Source: Sparassis latifolia | Lineage: Eukaryota > Basidiomycota > Agaricomycetes > Polyporales > Sparassidaceae | Direction of reading: 5' to 3' | NCBI GenBank assembly: GCA_018466975.1 | Contig: CM031560.1 | Coordinates: 2,728,001 to 2,792,000 of the forward strand | Length of the DNA: 64,000 bases | Shown: positions 1-11,794 of the stretch, in pieces | How positions within the stretch are numbered: position 1 is the first letter of the stretch | Layout of the letters: each line of letters starts with the position of its first letter | The notes under the pieces: generated by a model | The model's input: the letters and a program-made list of their open reading frames with translations, nothing else | Told to the model about the DNA's origin: nothing | Database searches by the model: none | Position numbers and translations under genes: made by a program

Positions 1-1469
1 GTCGAGAATGCTCGTGGACATGTTCCGTTCATCGTGATACATTTCAATCAGCATCATGGAGGCACCCTTGCTCTCGGATAGGTTCTACGAACTGCCCGAA
101 CCTGTGGCTTGGTGGCGGGTTATTGGAAGAGAGCACGAACGTACGCTAGAGTCGATATAAGATGAAATGGCAGAGCGGGTGAATCGGCAGATGCATTCCC
201 CCAGCTGCGACTTTGCTACGCTCTAGAACATCGGCAGTGGGCATGTAACAATCCATGGAAGAGAATCGTTCACTGTCGCTGTGTTCTCATGTAGTGCATA
301 TGTTGCGTTCTGTCTGATCCCTCGGTCTGGTCGAAACAAGGGACATCAATGTTATTCTGCCTCTTCGTCGTTTACCCACGGAGCCATTTGTGTATTTCGG
401 AAGACCGCGCTGATTTCTTTGTAGCCCTTCCAGCGCAGTGGATATCGCTGCCCAATTCAGGGCCAAACTCTGCAGGCTTGACGGCCTTGGTTTGACCAAG
501 AAGACGCCGAGCCATTGATGATCAGCTTTTTCTAATGTAGCGTACCAGGTGAGACTGAATGATGATGAAAATATCAGATACAAGACATATGTTTTCCCGA
601 TAATCAGTCCACTGTGAGTGGTCATGTCGTTGATCCGTAATTTGTAGGTTAACCTCCGCCGTCGAGGGCGTCCTCTCGCCAGAGACAGGTGTGCGCGATA
701 CTAGACCTTACTTCGGAAGATACTTACTGCATGTCTTAGATCTTCGCATGGCCATCAATGTTAATCACTGTCAGGAAGCTGCGAAACACATGTCCTTATC
801 TGTTTAGGAACGAGACAGCAGCGTCATCATGATTGAGGCTCAGTGGATTAACATTATTCTAGACAGAATGCGAGGAAAACCATACAAGTGGTGAGCGCGA
901 AGGACTCACTGATAACAAGGAACGACTGTTTTCCTTGTCTAGAGGCTGATCCATGAGCCTATCCCAGGTCTTCGATCGCAACGTGAAAATACTTACTTCG
1001 ACAACCTCTATTGAAGATTGTTTGAGAGGCGACATGCCAGATGTACGTACCTTATACATGTGATGGCATCAAGATCCACCTGATCCACCAATCATACCCG
1101 GGCCCCCCTTTCGCATAATTTTGCTGCTTCTCAGCGGTAGTCTGAGAATCCAGAGGACCGGCGGACTTATCGTCGTGTCCATTTGTTGAGCACTGCGTAC
1201 ACAGTTCTGCGGGTGGTCTATAACGACTTATCCTGCACACAGTCTGAGGAGCAAAGGGCGATATGGTGGAAGACGACGTGTTTGGAGAGATACTATCTCT
1301 CCAAATACATCAGATATGTAGCGTCGTCCAGCCGAGAGAAACACCGACCACGACGTCGACCACCGGCCACGGCCGGCCATCTGTCAATCGACTTCCCGTC
1401 TAAACATGGACACCATCCATAAACCACCCTGCTCGTCGACGTTCGCTCCCCTTCACATCTCCCGCTCCA
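1..1469. other. Left edge, no secure gene
   Basis: No protein family was recognised here. On the minus strand there are several good donor-like sites (GTAAGT near 998 and near 737) and short open stretches at 287-625 and 859-1059, so a multi-exon minus-strand gene or gene relic is possible. I could not join these pieces into a convincing reading frame. The last 150 bases are the putative promoter and 5' leader of the nucleoside permease gene starting at 1470. Confidence 0.4.
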
Positions 1470-2730
1470 ATGCGTGCATCGCCTTTGATTGCGGCGGCAG
1501 CTGCCCTCGCGAGTTCTGCCAACGCCTTCCCAGGCTCCAAGTGTCACGACGAGCACGGTCTATTTCAGTACGGCCATGCGGACTGTAAGGTTACTCCGAA
1601 GGTGATCATCATCAGCATGGTACGTCGCGTCGACCCTCTACCAAAAAAAGCTCAGTTGTGAATGAAACCACAGTTCGGACCCGAGGCGGACATCTGGTAC
1701 TCAAACAACGAGGTGTATGACGTCCTGGCGCGCAACATAAGCGTACCCGGCTTATCCCCGCTTTACCCAGATGTGCACTGCACCGCGAACGCCGAGGTGT
1801 GCCAGTTGACCACTGGCGAGTCAGGTGCGTTGGTATTCCCTACCCGGCTTCCCGTTCGTTCACGAGGACTCGCTTCTCATAGAGATCAACGCCGCCGTGA
1901 CAATCTCGAGTCTCGTCGCAAGCCCGCTGTTCCACCTTACCAAGACCTACTTCATGATTGCCGGCATCGCAGGTATCAATCCGCATCAAGGAACGATCGC
2001 CTCTGTCACCTTCGCCCGTTACGCAGTTCAGGTCGCGCTCCAGTACGAGTTCGACGCGCGCGAGATGCCTGCCAACTTCTCCACGGGCTACGTCGGTTTT
2101 GGGACCACGATGCCAAACCAGTATCCGACAACCCTCTACGGCACGGAGGTCTTCGAGGTTAACACTGCGCTGCGCGATCTCGCTGTCGGCTTCGCGCGCC
2201 AAGCCACGCTGAACGACTCAGCGCAGGCGGTCGCATACCGTGCAACGTATGCGGAGGCGTACACTGCTGCCGGTACTGGGCCGTCTGTGCTCACATGCGA
2301 CGTGACCACGTCAGACGTATATTTCTCCGGGAACCTGCTGGGCGAAGCGTTCGCGAACTGGACATCAGTGCTCACGAACGGGACGGGCGTGTACTGCATG
2401 ACGGCGCAGGAGGACAATGCGACGCTCGCGGCGCTCCTCCGCGGCGCGCTGAGCAGCTTTGTCGACTTCGCGCGCATCATCGTTATGCGCACCGCGAGCG
2501 ACTTCGACAGGGAAGCGCCCGGATATCCCGCCACGTACAACCTCTTCTGGGCGGACGCGGGCGCGTTTGAGCCGTCGTTGCAGAATATCTACCTTGCCGG
2601 CGTGGAGGTCGTGAATGGGATCATTGGTGGGTGGGAGGAGACATTTGAGGCGGGCATACGGCCGCAGAATTATATTGGAGATGTGTTTGGCACACTGGGT
2701 GGTGTTCCAGATTTCGGCCCTGGGAGCTAG
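1470..2730 (+). CDS. Secreted or vacuolar purine nucleoside permease-like protein (NUP family)
   Basis: Three exons (1470-1619, 1674-1824, 1883-2730; introns of 54 and 58 bp, GT..AG) give a 382-residue protein. The N-terminus is a clear signal peptide (MRASPLIAAAAALASSANA), followed by KVIIISMFGPEAD, VPGLSPLYPD and GESEINAAVTISSL. These are the hallmarks of the NUP family of fungal purine nucleoside permeases, whose fold is related to nucleoside phosphorylases. Later conserved blocks include TYFMIAGIAGINP, YEFDAREMP, YFSGNLLGEAF, RTASDFDR and the C-terminal FGTLGGVPDFGPGS. The exon joins restore the family sequence across both introns. Family knowledge suggests nucleoside binding, uptake or cleavage at the cell surface. 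The exact reaction in basidiomycetes is uncertain. A broken relative lies about 2 kb downstream on the opposite strand. Confidence 0.9.
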
Positions 2731-3124
2731 GGATTTGTGTAGCCAGTGCATTGTGGGTAAAAGCGTGATCGTGCTGACTATGCCACGCATTGAAGAGTCG
2801 GCGCACAGTTAACAACAAGATGATGTCCGTCGAGGGATCCCAAGCGTTAATATTTGTAGGACGTGCTGATAAGGCTCATCGACATCCCCAGGATCGTTGT
2901 GAGAACGCGCTCGTGACATATTCACGTGTGCTGCATCACGCAGAATACGTCACATCCGCTGGCAGTACGCTCCGAGTCAGCTCCGTCCATTTCAGCTAAT
3001 ATCAGAGAAGAGTTTATGGTCCACTTATAAAGCTAGGCTTCTCGAAAGCTACTCTAGCTCTTAATTGCGAGTAACGTTGATATCGCTTGTTCTTTGCTGT
3101 TGACTACCGCCTCGATAATATTAC
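2731..3124. other. Intergenic, nucleoside permease to NTF2-like gene
   Basis: About 390 bp with no recognisable gene. It contains the 3' flank of the nucleoside permease gene and the promoter of the gene starting at 3125. A TATA-like stretch (ttataa) sits near 3024, about 100 bp before that start codon. Confidence 0.4.
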
Positions 3125-3930
3125 ATGGAGAAACCTCGCTCAGAGATCCCCCTTGTCATCGCCCTCCTCACCTCCGCGGGTTCCCCCGACGTCCAGAAGG
3201 ATGCTGTCCTCAGCTTCTTTGCCTCCGACGCCGGGTTCAAACATCCCCTTTGCGCTATCGACCCCGCCCCCGATTCCAGGCAGGCCATCCTGGCAGTCTA
3301 CAGGTGCACATTAATGTTCCCCTCTCATCTGCCTTGCTCCCTTCATGCATGGTAGGTGGTACGGTGTCCTGAGCTCGAACGTAGATGTCGAGATCTCCAC
3401 CATCGGTACGCCTTGCTTTTTTGTCCTCGATGATACGTGACTCACATATGCACGAGATTAGTATTCGACGAGCAGAAGCTCCTCCTATTTCTCGATGTCA
3501 CACAGCATTTTCACGTCCGCGGCAGCCCGTTCGCTCCGCACGTGGGTCGGTAAAGTAGTCCAACACTTTTCCACTCGTATTCTCACTTGCGTGCCCGGAA
3601 ATACCGCCAGACTCACGATAAAGCTCCGCCTGCGGGAGGAGCTTGACGGAAAGTACTACATCGCCTTCCAGGAAGACTTCTTCCACCCCGACGTGCGTGT
3701 CCACTCACTGTTACACGCCTAGTCCGAAACTGATAGAGATGTAGGAAGCCACCGCCCTCGTGTTCCCCCTCCTCGCGCCCGTAATTTACGTCTTTCTCCG
3801 GCTCGCGGCCCTCTTCTACGTGATCGCCTCGAGCACTGCTAGCCTGTTAGGAATTTGGAGCCCTGTGAGCAAGACGCGCCGACGTGGAGGGAAGATGTAT
3901 CTCGAAGGACAGCTACAGACCGAGATGTGA
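3125..3930 (+). CDS. NTF2/SnoaL-like (SigF-like) domain protein with C-terminal membrane segment
   Basis: Five exons by splice consensus: 3125-3303, 3356-3405, 3462-3549, 3611-3692 and 3745-3930, with introns of 52-61 bp. Frame is kept across every junction. The N-terminus (MEKPRSEIPLVIALLTSAGSP) is followed by ASDAGFKHPLCAIDP, VFDEQKLLLFLDVTQHFHVR, LTIKLRLREELDGKYYIAFQ and EDFFHPD. These match a family of small fungal proteins annotated as SigF-like with an NTF2-like cone fold. Near the C-terminus PLLAPVIYVFLRLAALFYVI is a hydrophobic helix, so the protein is probably membrane-anchored. Such proteins have no assigned reaction. The function is unknown, but the family call is fairly secure from the motif order. 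Confidence 0.75.
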
Positions 3931-4657
3931 GTGCCCATGATTGTATGTGCAGCGAATTATGAGCTATGAGGCGAGGAGAATATGACGCATTGGGCTTTCA
4001 CTTGTGGTACTCATGTTATGGCAGTTATGTTGTGCATCTGGCCAAGTAGTCAGATCAGTGGCTTGGGAGAACGGGGCTGGATGATAGCGGTGGACAACAA
4101 TCCAAAAGAGAGCGGTGAGCCATCATGCATCCGCTGTTGAGAGCGCGATGCTACACAACCACGCGCCTCGCTTTACGTTCTGTCACAACAGCAAGTGTCC
4201 ACTACGTTGCAAGTTGCACGCTCAACTAAGTATTCTTACAGTCTCCTGACGTCGACACCTTGACGAAGTGTGTGCTGTTACTGGTAGAGGAAAGTGGTGA
4301 AGGTCTGTCAAGCTCCTTGCTTTTCAAATCTAGTGTCGATAGGTGCTTTGCAGGTGTCCTCGGGACCGAACGCGATGCTCTATATTTTGTCCCTCCATGT
4401 GCATTCACGGCCGGCGCAAGGTGAGTTGCAGTTGGAATCTACTGCGAAGATATGACGTCCTAAATGTCACAGCCATCAGATTCCCTTCTCTAGACATCAT
4501 GGCCATTCCACAAGTTGCGATATTCAACTCACAACTGTGAATCCCCCGATGAGGAATGGCCTCTACCACATCACTTGAAGGACTTATGCTGACCGACGGC
4601 GTTATCTTGCTACGTCTCCGCGAAGTCCCACTGTTAGCTTCCAGGTCCCAAATCTAA
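3931..4657. other. Intergenic, no gene seen
   Basis: This stretch carries stops in all frames and no recognised domain. It lies between the NTF2-like gene and the nucleoside permease relic. Confidence 0.4.
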
Positions 4658-4930
4658 TTAACCATCGAGCATCACGAAGAGGTCGTGGAAGCAAATGTGC
4701 CGCTTGAACTTATCCTTCCACCCATTCACAAACTTCACACTCGCGAGGTAGATATTCTGCACAGCTGACTGGAACCTGCCCGAGTCCAGAACAGAGTGTA
4801 CGCAGCGATCGGAGTCTCTGGTACTGGGCATGACGAAGGCTGAATCAACCCATTTATTCATAGCACCTGGGGGGAGCGCTGCGTGCGTCGCACTGCCGGT
4901 GGATGGCGTACATTGCTGTAATTTTGAGTC
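4658..4930 (-). pseudogene. Relic of the C-terminal third of a NUP-family nucleoside permease
   Basis: Read on the minus strand, the open stretch ends with VQNIYLASVKFVNGWKDKF and then FHDLFVMLDG. This lines up with LQNIYLAGVEVVNGIIGGW and YIGDVFGTLGG of the intact gene at 1470-2730. Further upstream, QCTPSTGSATHAALPPGAMN aligns with YCMTAQEDNATLAALLRGAL, and VMPSTRDSDR aligns with VMRTASDFDR. There is no N-terminal part, and the usual PDFGPGS terminus is missing. It is a decayed, truncated paralogue in opposite orientation, about 2 kb from the intact one. Confidence 0.75.
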
Positions 4931-5641
4931 AAGTCTGTCTGTCACTTTCTTTGCTCGTGCTAATGGCTGACCACCAGATATTCGCAGGAATTATAAGGCT
5001 TCATCCCCGCACGAGCCTACATATATATGATCGCCGCCCGTACGCGCTTGACTCAGCTTTAGCACAGAACACCCACAGTCCGAACGCGTTAAGTACTGAT
5101 TCGAATCGGTGGCTCTCGTAGGTTCCTAGGCGCTTGAATGTTAGTCGCGTACACCGACTCAAGCGCGGCGGATGCCGGCGAAGCTTCGCGGAGTCTATTC
5201 TGCGGGCGCTCAGACGCGCCTCGCGAGGCCGCCAGCCACTGCGCCACAACATCTTCCCTTACAGCGGCGACCATCCAGAGCATACTGCTGCTGCTCATCT
5301 GTTGTTGATATTTCACAAGAAGGAGCCGACTGTCTCTGCACGACCGCTCTTAGCGATTCTAACCCTTTAAGCTTTCGACTTTCGTCCAGCTGGGCCCCCA
5401 GTTTCTTCTGTGGCGAAACTCTGGCTTTGTGGTTTTGGTAAGCATTTGAGGTGGGCCAGCTGCAGATATGTTCACGTGTTTTACTGACGCGTCATTCAAA
5501 TAGCGATTGTCATGTTTGAGCCCCGACAGGTTCAACATCACAGCCTCCAGCTCTCTTTCCCCAACCACCATCTGCCACACACCGTATCCTCATACATCTT
5601 CTTGACATTATCATTCTCAATCCTCCATCTCATCTTTCAAT
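4931..5641. other. Intergenic, no gene seen
   Basis: About 710 bp with no recognised coding signal. It includes the presumptive promoter and 5' leader of the gene starting near 5642. Confidence 0.35.
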
Positions 5642-8301
5642 ATGTATACCTCTACCGCTCGTCGTTGCCTTCGGTCTAACCGTGTTCAACGCCCGGAAGG
5701 CCGTTGTGGACCTTTCGTTGCTCCACAGTGGGCTGCTGCTCGTTTGGGTCGGAGAGTCTTCCCTTCGAAGGAGCACTACGTTCACCAGGTTCTCTCCGAC
5801 TTCGATGGCTCAGGTCGTCATCACCCCAGACGTCGCGGGCTTGGCGCGGTTTCTGTCTCTCGCCACACCGCTATGGGAGAAGTTAGTATGCTTACCAGTG
5901 GATTTGGCCACGAGCCTGTGAGTCTCGGGAAGCGTCGCTATGTTCCCGACGTCTTTCCCGAGCTCAACGCTGTTGTGAATCCGACCTTCAAAAGGTTCAC
6001 TGAGGAGCACCGCCAGCGTCATGCATCGGAGACGAACATCTTCTCCATCCACGACGCACCGAGCATAAACCTTGAGGTATGTTCGTCTCACATCCCTCTC
6101 TAGCTTCCACTCATTACCTTCTATAGCCGGCCACTCGTATCTGTGTGAAGGAGAGGCGTGCTAGGCGGAACTTGTGTCAGCTCAATAACTCTACGCCGGT
6201 ACGCATCACAAGAATCAAGTGCGATGATCACGTTGAGTCTCTGGATACCCACACCGTTACCTACGGCCATCCACGCAAAACGTACTTACACAGCCACCTG
6301 AAGCCGTACAACAGCAATAGATCACACCTTTACTCACGGATAAAGGCTCTATCCGTTACTTCTGAGAAGCCGGCGGCTGAATATATGCCGTCGCCTACCA
6401 GAGAGGAATTTGTGGCCGCTGCCGAGGACGACTTTGTAAGTAGTGCCACCGCTTGTTGAGTAGATCTGTTGCTAACTGTTGTGTCAGTACGGGCTCACTC
6501 AGCAGGAGGAGGCATTCATCGACAACGTGTGCGACCGGCTCGATGCTCGTCGCCGGGCGGCCGCAATGGAGGTCGAAGCTGTCTCGTATCCTTTCTCGGC
6601 TCCTGCTCCGATGCACGCGGAAGTCTTACTTGAGGACACCGAGGTCTTGGATTACCGTCACAACATGTCACCAGTGGCCGATAGTGCTTCCGGAAACACG
6701 CTTATCGATGGAAACGATGACTCCGAGACACGGCTTGAACCTGCTCTGCATGGGATATTCCACAATGCATCCGACGAATTCCGTGACTCTGCGCCGTGGT
6801 TGAATTTTGAATGGAATGCACCACAAGCTCCGATTTCCCCATTCTCTACCAACGCTATCTCCTATGAAGATTACGTGAATGACGGCGTGCAACCATCTGC
6901 ACTTCTCCCGAGCATGATCGAGGACTTTTACTATGACGCACCTCTTTCAGTTCCCCTGATGTTTGGCCAGGAAACATTTGCGCACACTCCTTCTCCGCAC
7001 GGTCATACGTTCGGCGTCTTAGTGGATCCTCAGACCTTGGCCTTGCTGGAAGGCTGTGAAGACAACGCACTCTACGCCGCCCCGCAGCTTCCACTGGACA
7101 TGTTCGATGATAACGCCGGTTCCATCATGGATAGCGGTGACACTGCTTCTCATATTCCGAGCATAGACGTACCACGGCTCTCCCTCCTCCCCACAGTCGA
7201 CGATGCCAATGCTATGTTTGAGGCCGTGAATCCTCCCGATAGCTTAGTGGCTACTCCTGCGGAAGTTGACGCCTTCCTGGCCACGGTTCCGGTCCCTAGC
7301 CAGGAAATCCCTTCCACAGAACCGGCGGCCCACGCAGTTGAGAGGGAAGATGGCGAGCCCGACACTGAAGCAGACGATGAGCACAATGAGCGCGACGTCC
7401 ACCAGGCTCGGATGTTCCCCGTTGTTATAGAGGCAGAGGCCGTCATCAAGGGTGAAACGCAGAACACCGATGTTGAGGTGGACGAGGAGTTTGTGGTTGA
7501 CGATAGCCCTGCCAACGGTCAGGCACCCAAACAAGGTGTGGATGACACAAAGTCGAATGATCCTGAGCCGCACACACTCCAAGCGCTCGGGACTGTAACA
7601 ACTTCCTCGGACCTGGAGAAGGATGACGTTGATATAGCCGCCGCCTTCGACTTACTCCGCCTGGATGCACCATCGTTATTGCCTTCCATCCCCGTCCTCA
7701 ATGTTGTGCCCACTCTCACTTCCGCCGAGATCATTCGTGGCGTGCCGAGTGTAGAGGTGTTGGAGACAGGCCGGTCTAGGGAGTCCTCCGGTCCAGCAAG
7801 AACAAAGCATAGCTCTCACCGCGTGAACCCCCTTTCCCGCAGAGAAGTCGGACTTACGGAGTGGAGAGACACAACCGACCAGGGCCACACCTCGCTGACG
7901 AGTCGCAGAGAACTCCAGAAGCGCATAAAGGCCAATGAAAAAAAGGCCAAAGAAAAAGAGGCCAAAGAAAGGAAGGTTAGAGAAAAAGAGGCCAAAGAAA
8001 GGGAGGCCAAAGAACAGGACGCAGAAGAAACGAAGAATGAAGATACAGAGAACAAGACAGGAATTAAGTGGACATTCAACCCTTTGTACGTCTTTTCCTC
8101 CCTTGTCATTTTGCAATCGCTAATATTCTTCTGTTCTGCAGTGGTAGAACCTTGAAGGACATGCTCAAGGTTTCGCCGCCAGAGCCCGACAGCGCTAATG
8201 ACCTTGTTAACTCCTTGATCAGAGTCAGACTCGCCTCCCCCGGGGATATGGGTGACCCAGCCTCGGCATCCAGCGGAATCTCTACACCTTCGTCGGGTTG
8301 A
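5642..8301 (+). CDS. Hypothetical protein with acidic middle and KEAKE-type charged helix
   Basis: Four exons fit well: 5642-6076, 6127-6435, 6488-8085 and 8142-8301, with introns of 50-56 bp, giving about 833 residues. I do not recognise a domain. The N-terminal 145 residues are basic. Exon 2 has a Cys/Arg-rich start (RICVKERRARRNLC). Exon 3 is long, acidic and likely disordered. Near the end of exon 3 (about 7930-8030) there is a repeated Lys/Glu/Ala pattern (KEKEAKERKVREKEAKEREA) that should form a single charged alpha-helix or coiled coil. The protein ends in a Ser-rich tail. The first exon is the least certain part: an alternative start in another frame near 5803 (MAQVVITPDVAGLARFLSLA) also looks protein-like. 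It is probably a lineage-specific fungal gene, and no function is proposed. Confidence 0.6.
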
Positions 8302-8574
8302 AATATACTTACTGCTGGTGACATACCCGCATTCTTCATAATCCATCACTGCTCCAGGCACGCCGGCATGTCTATCCTCATGTCGAAGCGACGACATACG
8401 GGAATTTTTCGCGTTAATCTGCCGGGCGTTTCGAGCTTCAGCGATCTCCAAAATGCTGGATCTACGCCAGCTAACCTGCGACACACTTCGGCCGTATCCT
8501 AATATATCAGCGATACATGTTGCCTTTTAGATCGTCAAGATCCTTGGGTTTGCCTGAACTGGTAGGGTTCTTCC

Positions 8575-8905
8575 TTCGCTGTGGTTTACGGATCATCGGG
8601 ATCTTAGAACATATTCCGTTTCGTGCTCGTCACGAACCCGAATGTGTTGATGACAAGACTTTATCATATTCCTAGAAAGTCACCACCACTATTCCCCAGC
8701 TCTTCACTGTCAGCATTGTAGGGGCACTCCGATCCATCATTGGGACCTATGGATCGTCGGGGTCATACCCATCCCCAGCCCGTCACAAACAACAGTTCAT
8801 CGATGACGAGATCAATCACAATAGAGTCACTACTTACGGCTGTTTCCCAACCTATTGGTTGTCAGCATTTGGTGCCTTCATATCAGGCACTTCTGGGACG
8901 ATATA
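8575..8905. repeat. Two diverged tandem copies of a ~170-bp unit
   Basis: The first unit begins ggatcatcgggatc and contains gctcgtcacgaac, gatgac and ctgtcagcattg. The second begins ggatcgtcggggtc and contains gcccgtcacaaac, gatgac and ttgtcagcattt in the same order and spacing. Identity is clearly partial. This may be part of an old element. Confidence 0.4.
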
Positions 8906-8909
8906 CCAT

Positions 8910-9080
8910 GCACCGGCCTATACCATTATACCACCTACCGGCCTATACCACACCGTCCCACAGACCCCACCGGCCTGCACCAAGCACGGTCATAAAAAAC
9001 TCACCGTCTTATACCTTGCACCAAGCACGGCCATATACCACGCACTGCTTCATACCCTCCTAGACACTGCATACCACACG
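8910..9080. repeat. Low-complexity block of CCGGCCTATACCA-like motifs
   Basis: Motifs such as accggcctatacca and gcaccaagcacgg(t/c)cata recur two to three times within 170 bp. The block has strong A/C strand bias and no open frame of note. Confidence 0.5.
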
Positions 9081-9410
9081 TCTCCACCGTACCTACAGCA
9101 TTGATCTGTAAATTTGGTCTGCATCTCAAATAGACTCAGAGGTTCCCGCGTTACCCATGCGGCGTTCTGAATTGGAGTATCCACAGTTCAACAAATGACC
9201 ATAGCTCGCTCTTGCAGACATAGGCATCCAGGGGCGAGCTCGCCTGTGTAAATACTCGCGGCCATAAGCATTGGTCTGAGACGCCTCGTCACCTTGCGGT
9301 CAGTCCGCACCCGCCATGGCACCGGGCAGGCGAGGCAAGAATGAAGGAACAGACGCCGGATGGTTTGAATACAGCAGGTACCTGGTATAGTCAGACTTTC
9401 ATTGCAGAAC

Positions 9411-9480
9411 TCAGACACGGATATCCGAGGCACGAAGGTTGAAGCAGAGTGGCTACAAAGTACTGCCTTTGGGAGACTAC
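9411..9480 (+). repeat. Dispersed repeat R1, copy 1
   Basis: The stretch tcagacacggatatccgagg, followed by cacgaaggttgaagcagagt and ggctacaa, recurs at about 48109-48175 almost perfectly and at about 54605-54640 in part. It shows that the left contig and the right accessory region share a repeat family. Confidence 0.75.
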
Positions 9481-10700
9481 ACTGGAGTACTTGTGCCGGG
9501 TCGCAGTCGCTCCTTCAGCTGGAGGCATGCTCGTTGAACGCCGAGCGCTCGCTGAATGCTCGGCGGCCCGCCCCCGCCGGGGAAAAGCTGGGACTACTGT
9601 AAGTATGCCACGCGAGATGGCAGCGTTAGCGACGTCGGACAAAGCAAGCGGACCAAGAAGAAAGCGGACAATGCAAGCTGAAGCGCTGATCCCTTTGAGC
9701 CTCCTGGCATTAAGGTGCGTTAACGTCTTCGATATGACCTGGGGGTGTCTGTGCAGATCGGAGGGGCTGCAGATGCTGACTCCATCGGGGCCATTCCACC
9801 TTGACCGGAAGATCTATTTCTCGATGTCCGATTTTTACCCAGGCACTGTAAGTATTTGCCTGTGTGACTTGCGTGTCGCGGAGTATTGACATGGTAGTGA
9901 CGGTGGAACCCTGCTTGGAGTGCGTCCACCATGTGTATAGTTTCAGTGTTTCTTCATTGTCAATAGATCACCGATTTTCCCAACAGATTAACTGGATTGT
10001 TGTCATTCATGCTCTCAGATGAGATGACAACTGGGTCCGTTGGCACTTCGTCGGATTCCGAGAAGCGCCACTAGGCTGCACGGAGCTATTTATGGAATAT
10101 CACAGAAGAAGTTCAAGGAGGCATTTACTGAGGTGAGTAGCGTAAAGTTGTCCTTTGTCCAGCTATCCTATTAATGGCCTTCAGCGTAACATGGTTGTTG
10201 CGCGAAATCCTTGATTTGCGCGGTGCTCACCTAAAATTTGTAGTACCTGGTGCAACTTAATAGGCTCTTCCGGATATGTGCGAGAAAGAACGTGGAGCAA
10301 GTTCAAAACCTGTTCCCAATTCTACGCCTTCTGTCGCGCCATTCGCATTTTCAACAGCTACTCCACCACAAGGGGGCACGTCCTTCCGAGCACCGCATCC
10401 CGGTCATCCAATAGCGGCGCAGTGATTCCTACTGGTTCGAGCGGCGCCGTTGGCGACACCGCGAAGTCAATTGGATGGACAATAGCGCGGCGGCAACTGA
10501 TTGGGACAAGTGGAGGTGGGGAGTCATCCCTTGGCTGTTTCTCGCATGTCATCCACGTACCTCGGACACTATAATCCGACTACGCAATTGTACGATAGAT
10601 CTGAGCAGGTGGGTATTACTTCGTGTGCCGGTATCAAATGAGACTTCACGCTACAGGCATTATCGATATTTAACGCTACATATATGCCGAGCCAAAACTG

Positions 10701-11518
10701 TTATAAGTACAACTCCGGGTTTCGCCGTTTATCCTCCTGCAAATGGTCCCATAGTCTACGCAGAGGCAGTTCTGTTCCATAAGAAAATGGTTTCACAAAT
10801 TCCCAGACTGCTTGCGCAACCTCCTCCGTTGATGCATCCGCATCAACGGTGATCCACGTCCCTTCTGCTTCCTTGACCTCCGCGCCGATGCGATCGAACA
10901 CTGCGCACACCTGCGCCTGCACGTCCTCCGTTTCGTAGCGTTCCTTCCCGTACCCGCCGCGCGCCGCTGCGGCTGCAGGGGAGACATTGAGGAAGAGTGT
11001 GGCGTCTGGGGCAGGAAGATATACGTCTGAAGCACGGCACCACTCGTATGAGAGCCCCTCGCGCGCCTTCGCCGCAGAAAACGCGATTCCAGAGAAGGCA
11101 AAACGGTCACATATGACGGTCGTGCCCGCGCACAGTGCATTTTCAATGGAAGATCTATAGGGAGGAAAGTGGGGTCAGCAGTAGGCGTCTTCGATACAGA
11201 TTGTCGAGGACAAACACACGCAAGCTCCCAGCGATTCGCGGAGAAGAGTAAGTGGATTGCGTAGTCATCGAGCTCGGCCTGCGAGCGAAGATATGCGTCG
11301 ATCATTTTCCCGATGGGAGTCGAACGGTCTGCAGTAAGGAAGACATGCAGATTCACTGCTGATGCATGATGATAACACTGACCAGGAAATTTTATGAGCT
11401 TAGTGTCAACACCTGTGCGTTGTAACCGCTCGGCAAGTAAAACAGTCTGTGTGCTCTTGCCTGACCTGTCGAGGCCCTCTATCGCGATGAATGTGTCGCG
11501 TCTCTGGCGTTCCGACAT
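10701..11518 (-). CDS. CDC8: Thymidylate (dTMP) kinase
   Basis: Three exons on the minus strand (11518-11383, 11328-11220, 11154-10701) give 232 residues. The kinase phosphorylates dTMP to dTDP in dTTP synthesis. The P-loop is visible as IEGLDRSGKST near residue 13. Other motifs are the dTMP-site block DRSTPIGK after the first intron, LLFSANRWE, then ICDRFAFSG (the Asp-Arg motif), and a lid-like RGGYGKERYE. Length is close to the roughly 215 residues usual in fungi, with a short charged C-terminal tail ending in RNPELYL. It is divergent from the left MDN1 copy with 276 bp between start codons, suggesting a shared promoter. No equivalent gene sits upstream of the right MDN1 copy, because homology stops before reaching it. 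Confidence 0.93.
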
Positions 11519-11794
11519 GGTGCATCAGACTGAATCGCAGGCTTCTGTAAATTCTGCGTCCTGGTGGTAAAGTGAAGCACTGAACAGCTGTTAATTTGAA
11601 TAATTTGAATAATATTATTATCATGCGCGTTCGTCACGGTGGCACAGCTGCACTGATAAGATAAGATCACTCAGTTACGTTTACGTAAAGCAAGTGCCAA
11701 ATTTTCGGCTTCAGCTTCAAGTTGTTTTCTACTGCCAACGTCACGGCTGAGTCCACTTTCACCTCCGAATTGTTGAAAGGACATACTCATAGCA
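11519..11794. promoter_or_regulatory. Bidirectional intergenic promoter, thymidylate kinase / MDN1 (left copy)
   Basis: 276 bp separate the two divergent start codons. It contains an AT-rich run (aatttgaataatttgaataatattattatc) around 11592-11625. The part from 11581 onward is shared with the right MDN1 copy, with a small indel at the AT-rich run. Assignment as a shared promoter is inferred from arrangement only. Confidence 0.5.

Larger units (their letters stand above)
8302..10700. other. Repeat-rich intergenic region
   Basis: No convincing gene in 2.4 kb. It contains two diverged tandem copies of a roughly 170-bp unit (about 8575-8905), a low-complexity block rich in ATACCA/CCGGCC motifs (about 8910-9080) and one copy of a dispersed repeat at about 9411-9480. 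A short open stretch after an acceptor-like site near 10239 reads like a protein exon (RKNVEQVQNLFPILRLLSRH), but I cannot place it in a family or find flanking exons. Confidence 0.5.

Noticed and set aside
1183..1661. Alternative short frames around the nucleoside permease start
   Set aside because: Only the frame starting at 1470 has a signal peptide and continues across introns into the conserved family sequence.
9402..9889. Overlapping plus-strand frames of up to 146 codons
   Set aside because: They overlap dispersed repeat R1, have no recognisable domain, and no splice structure supports them.
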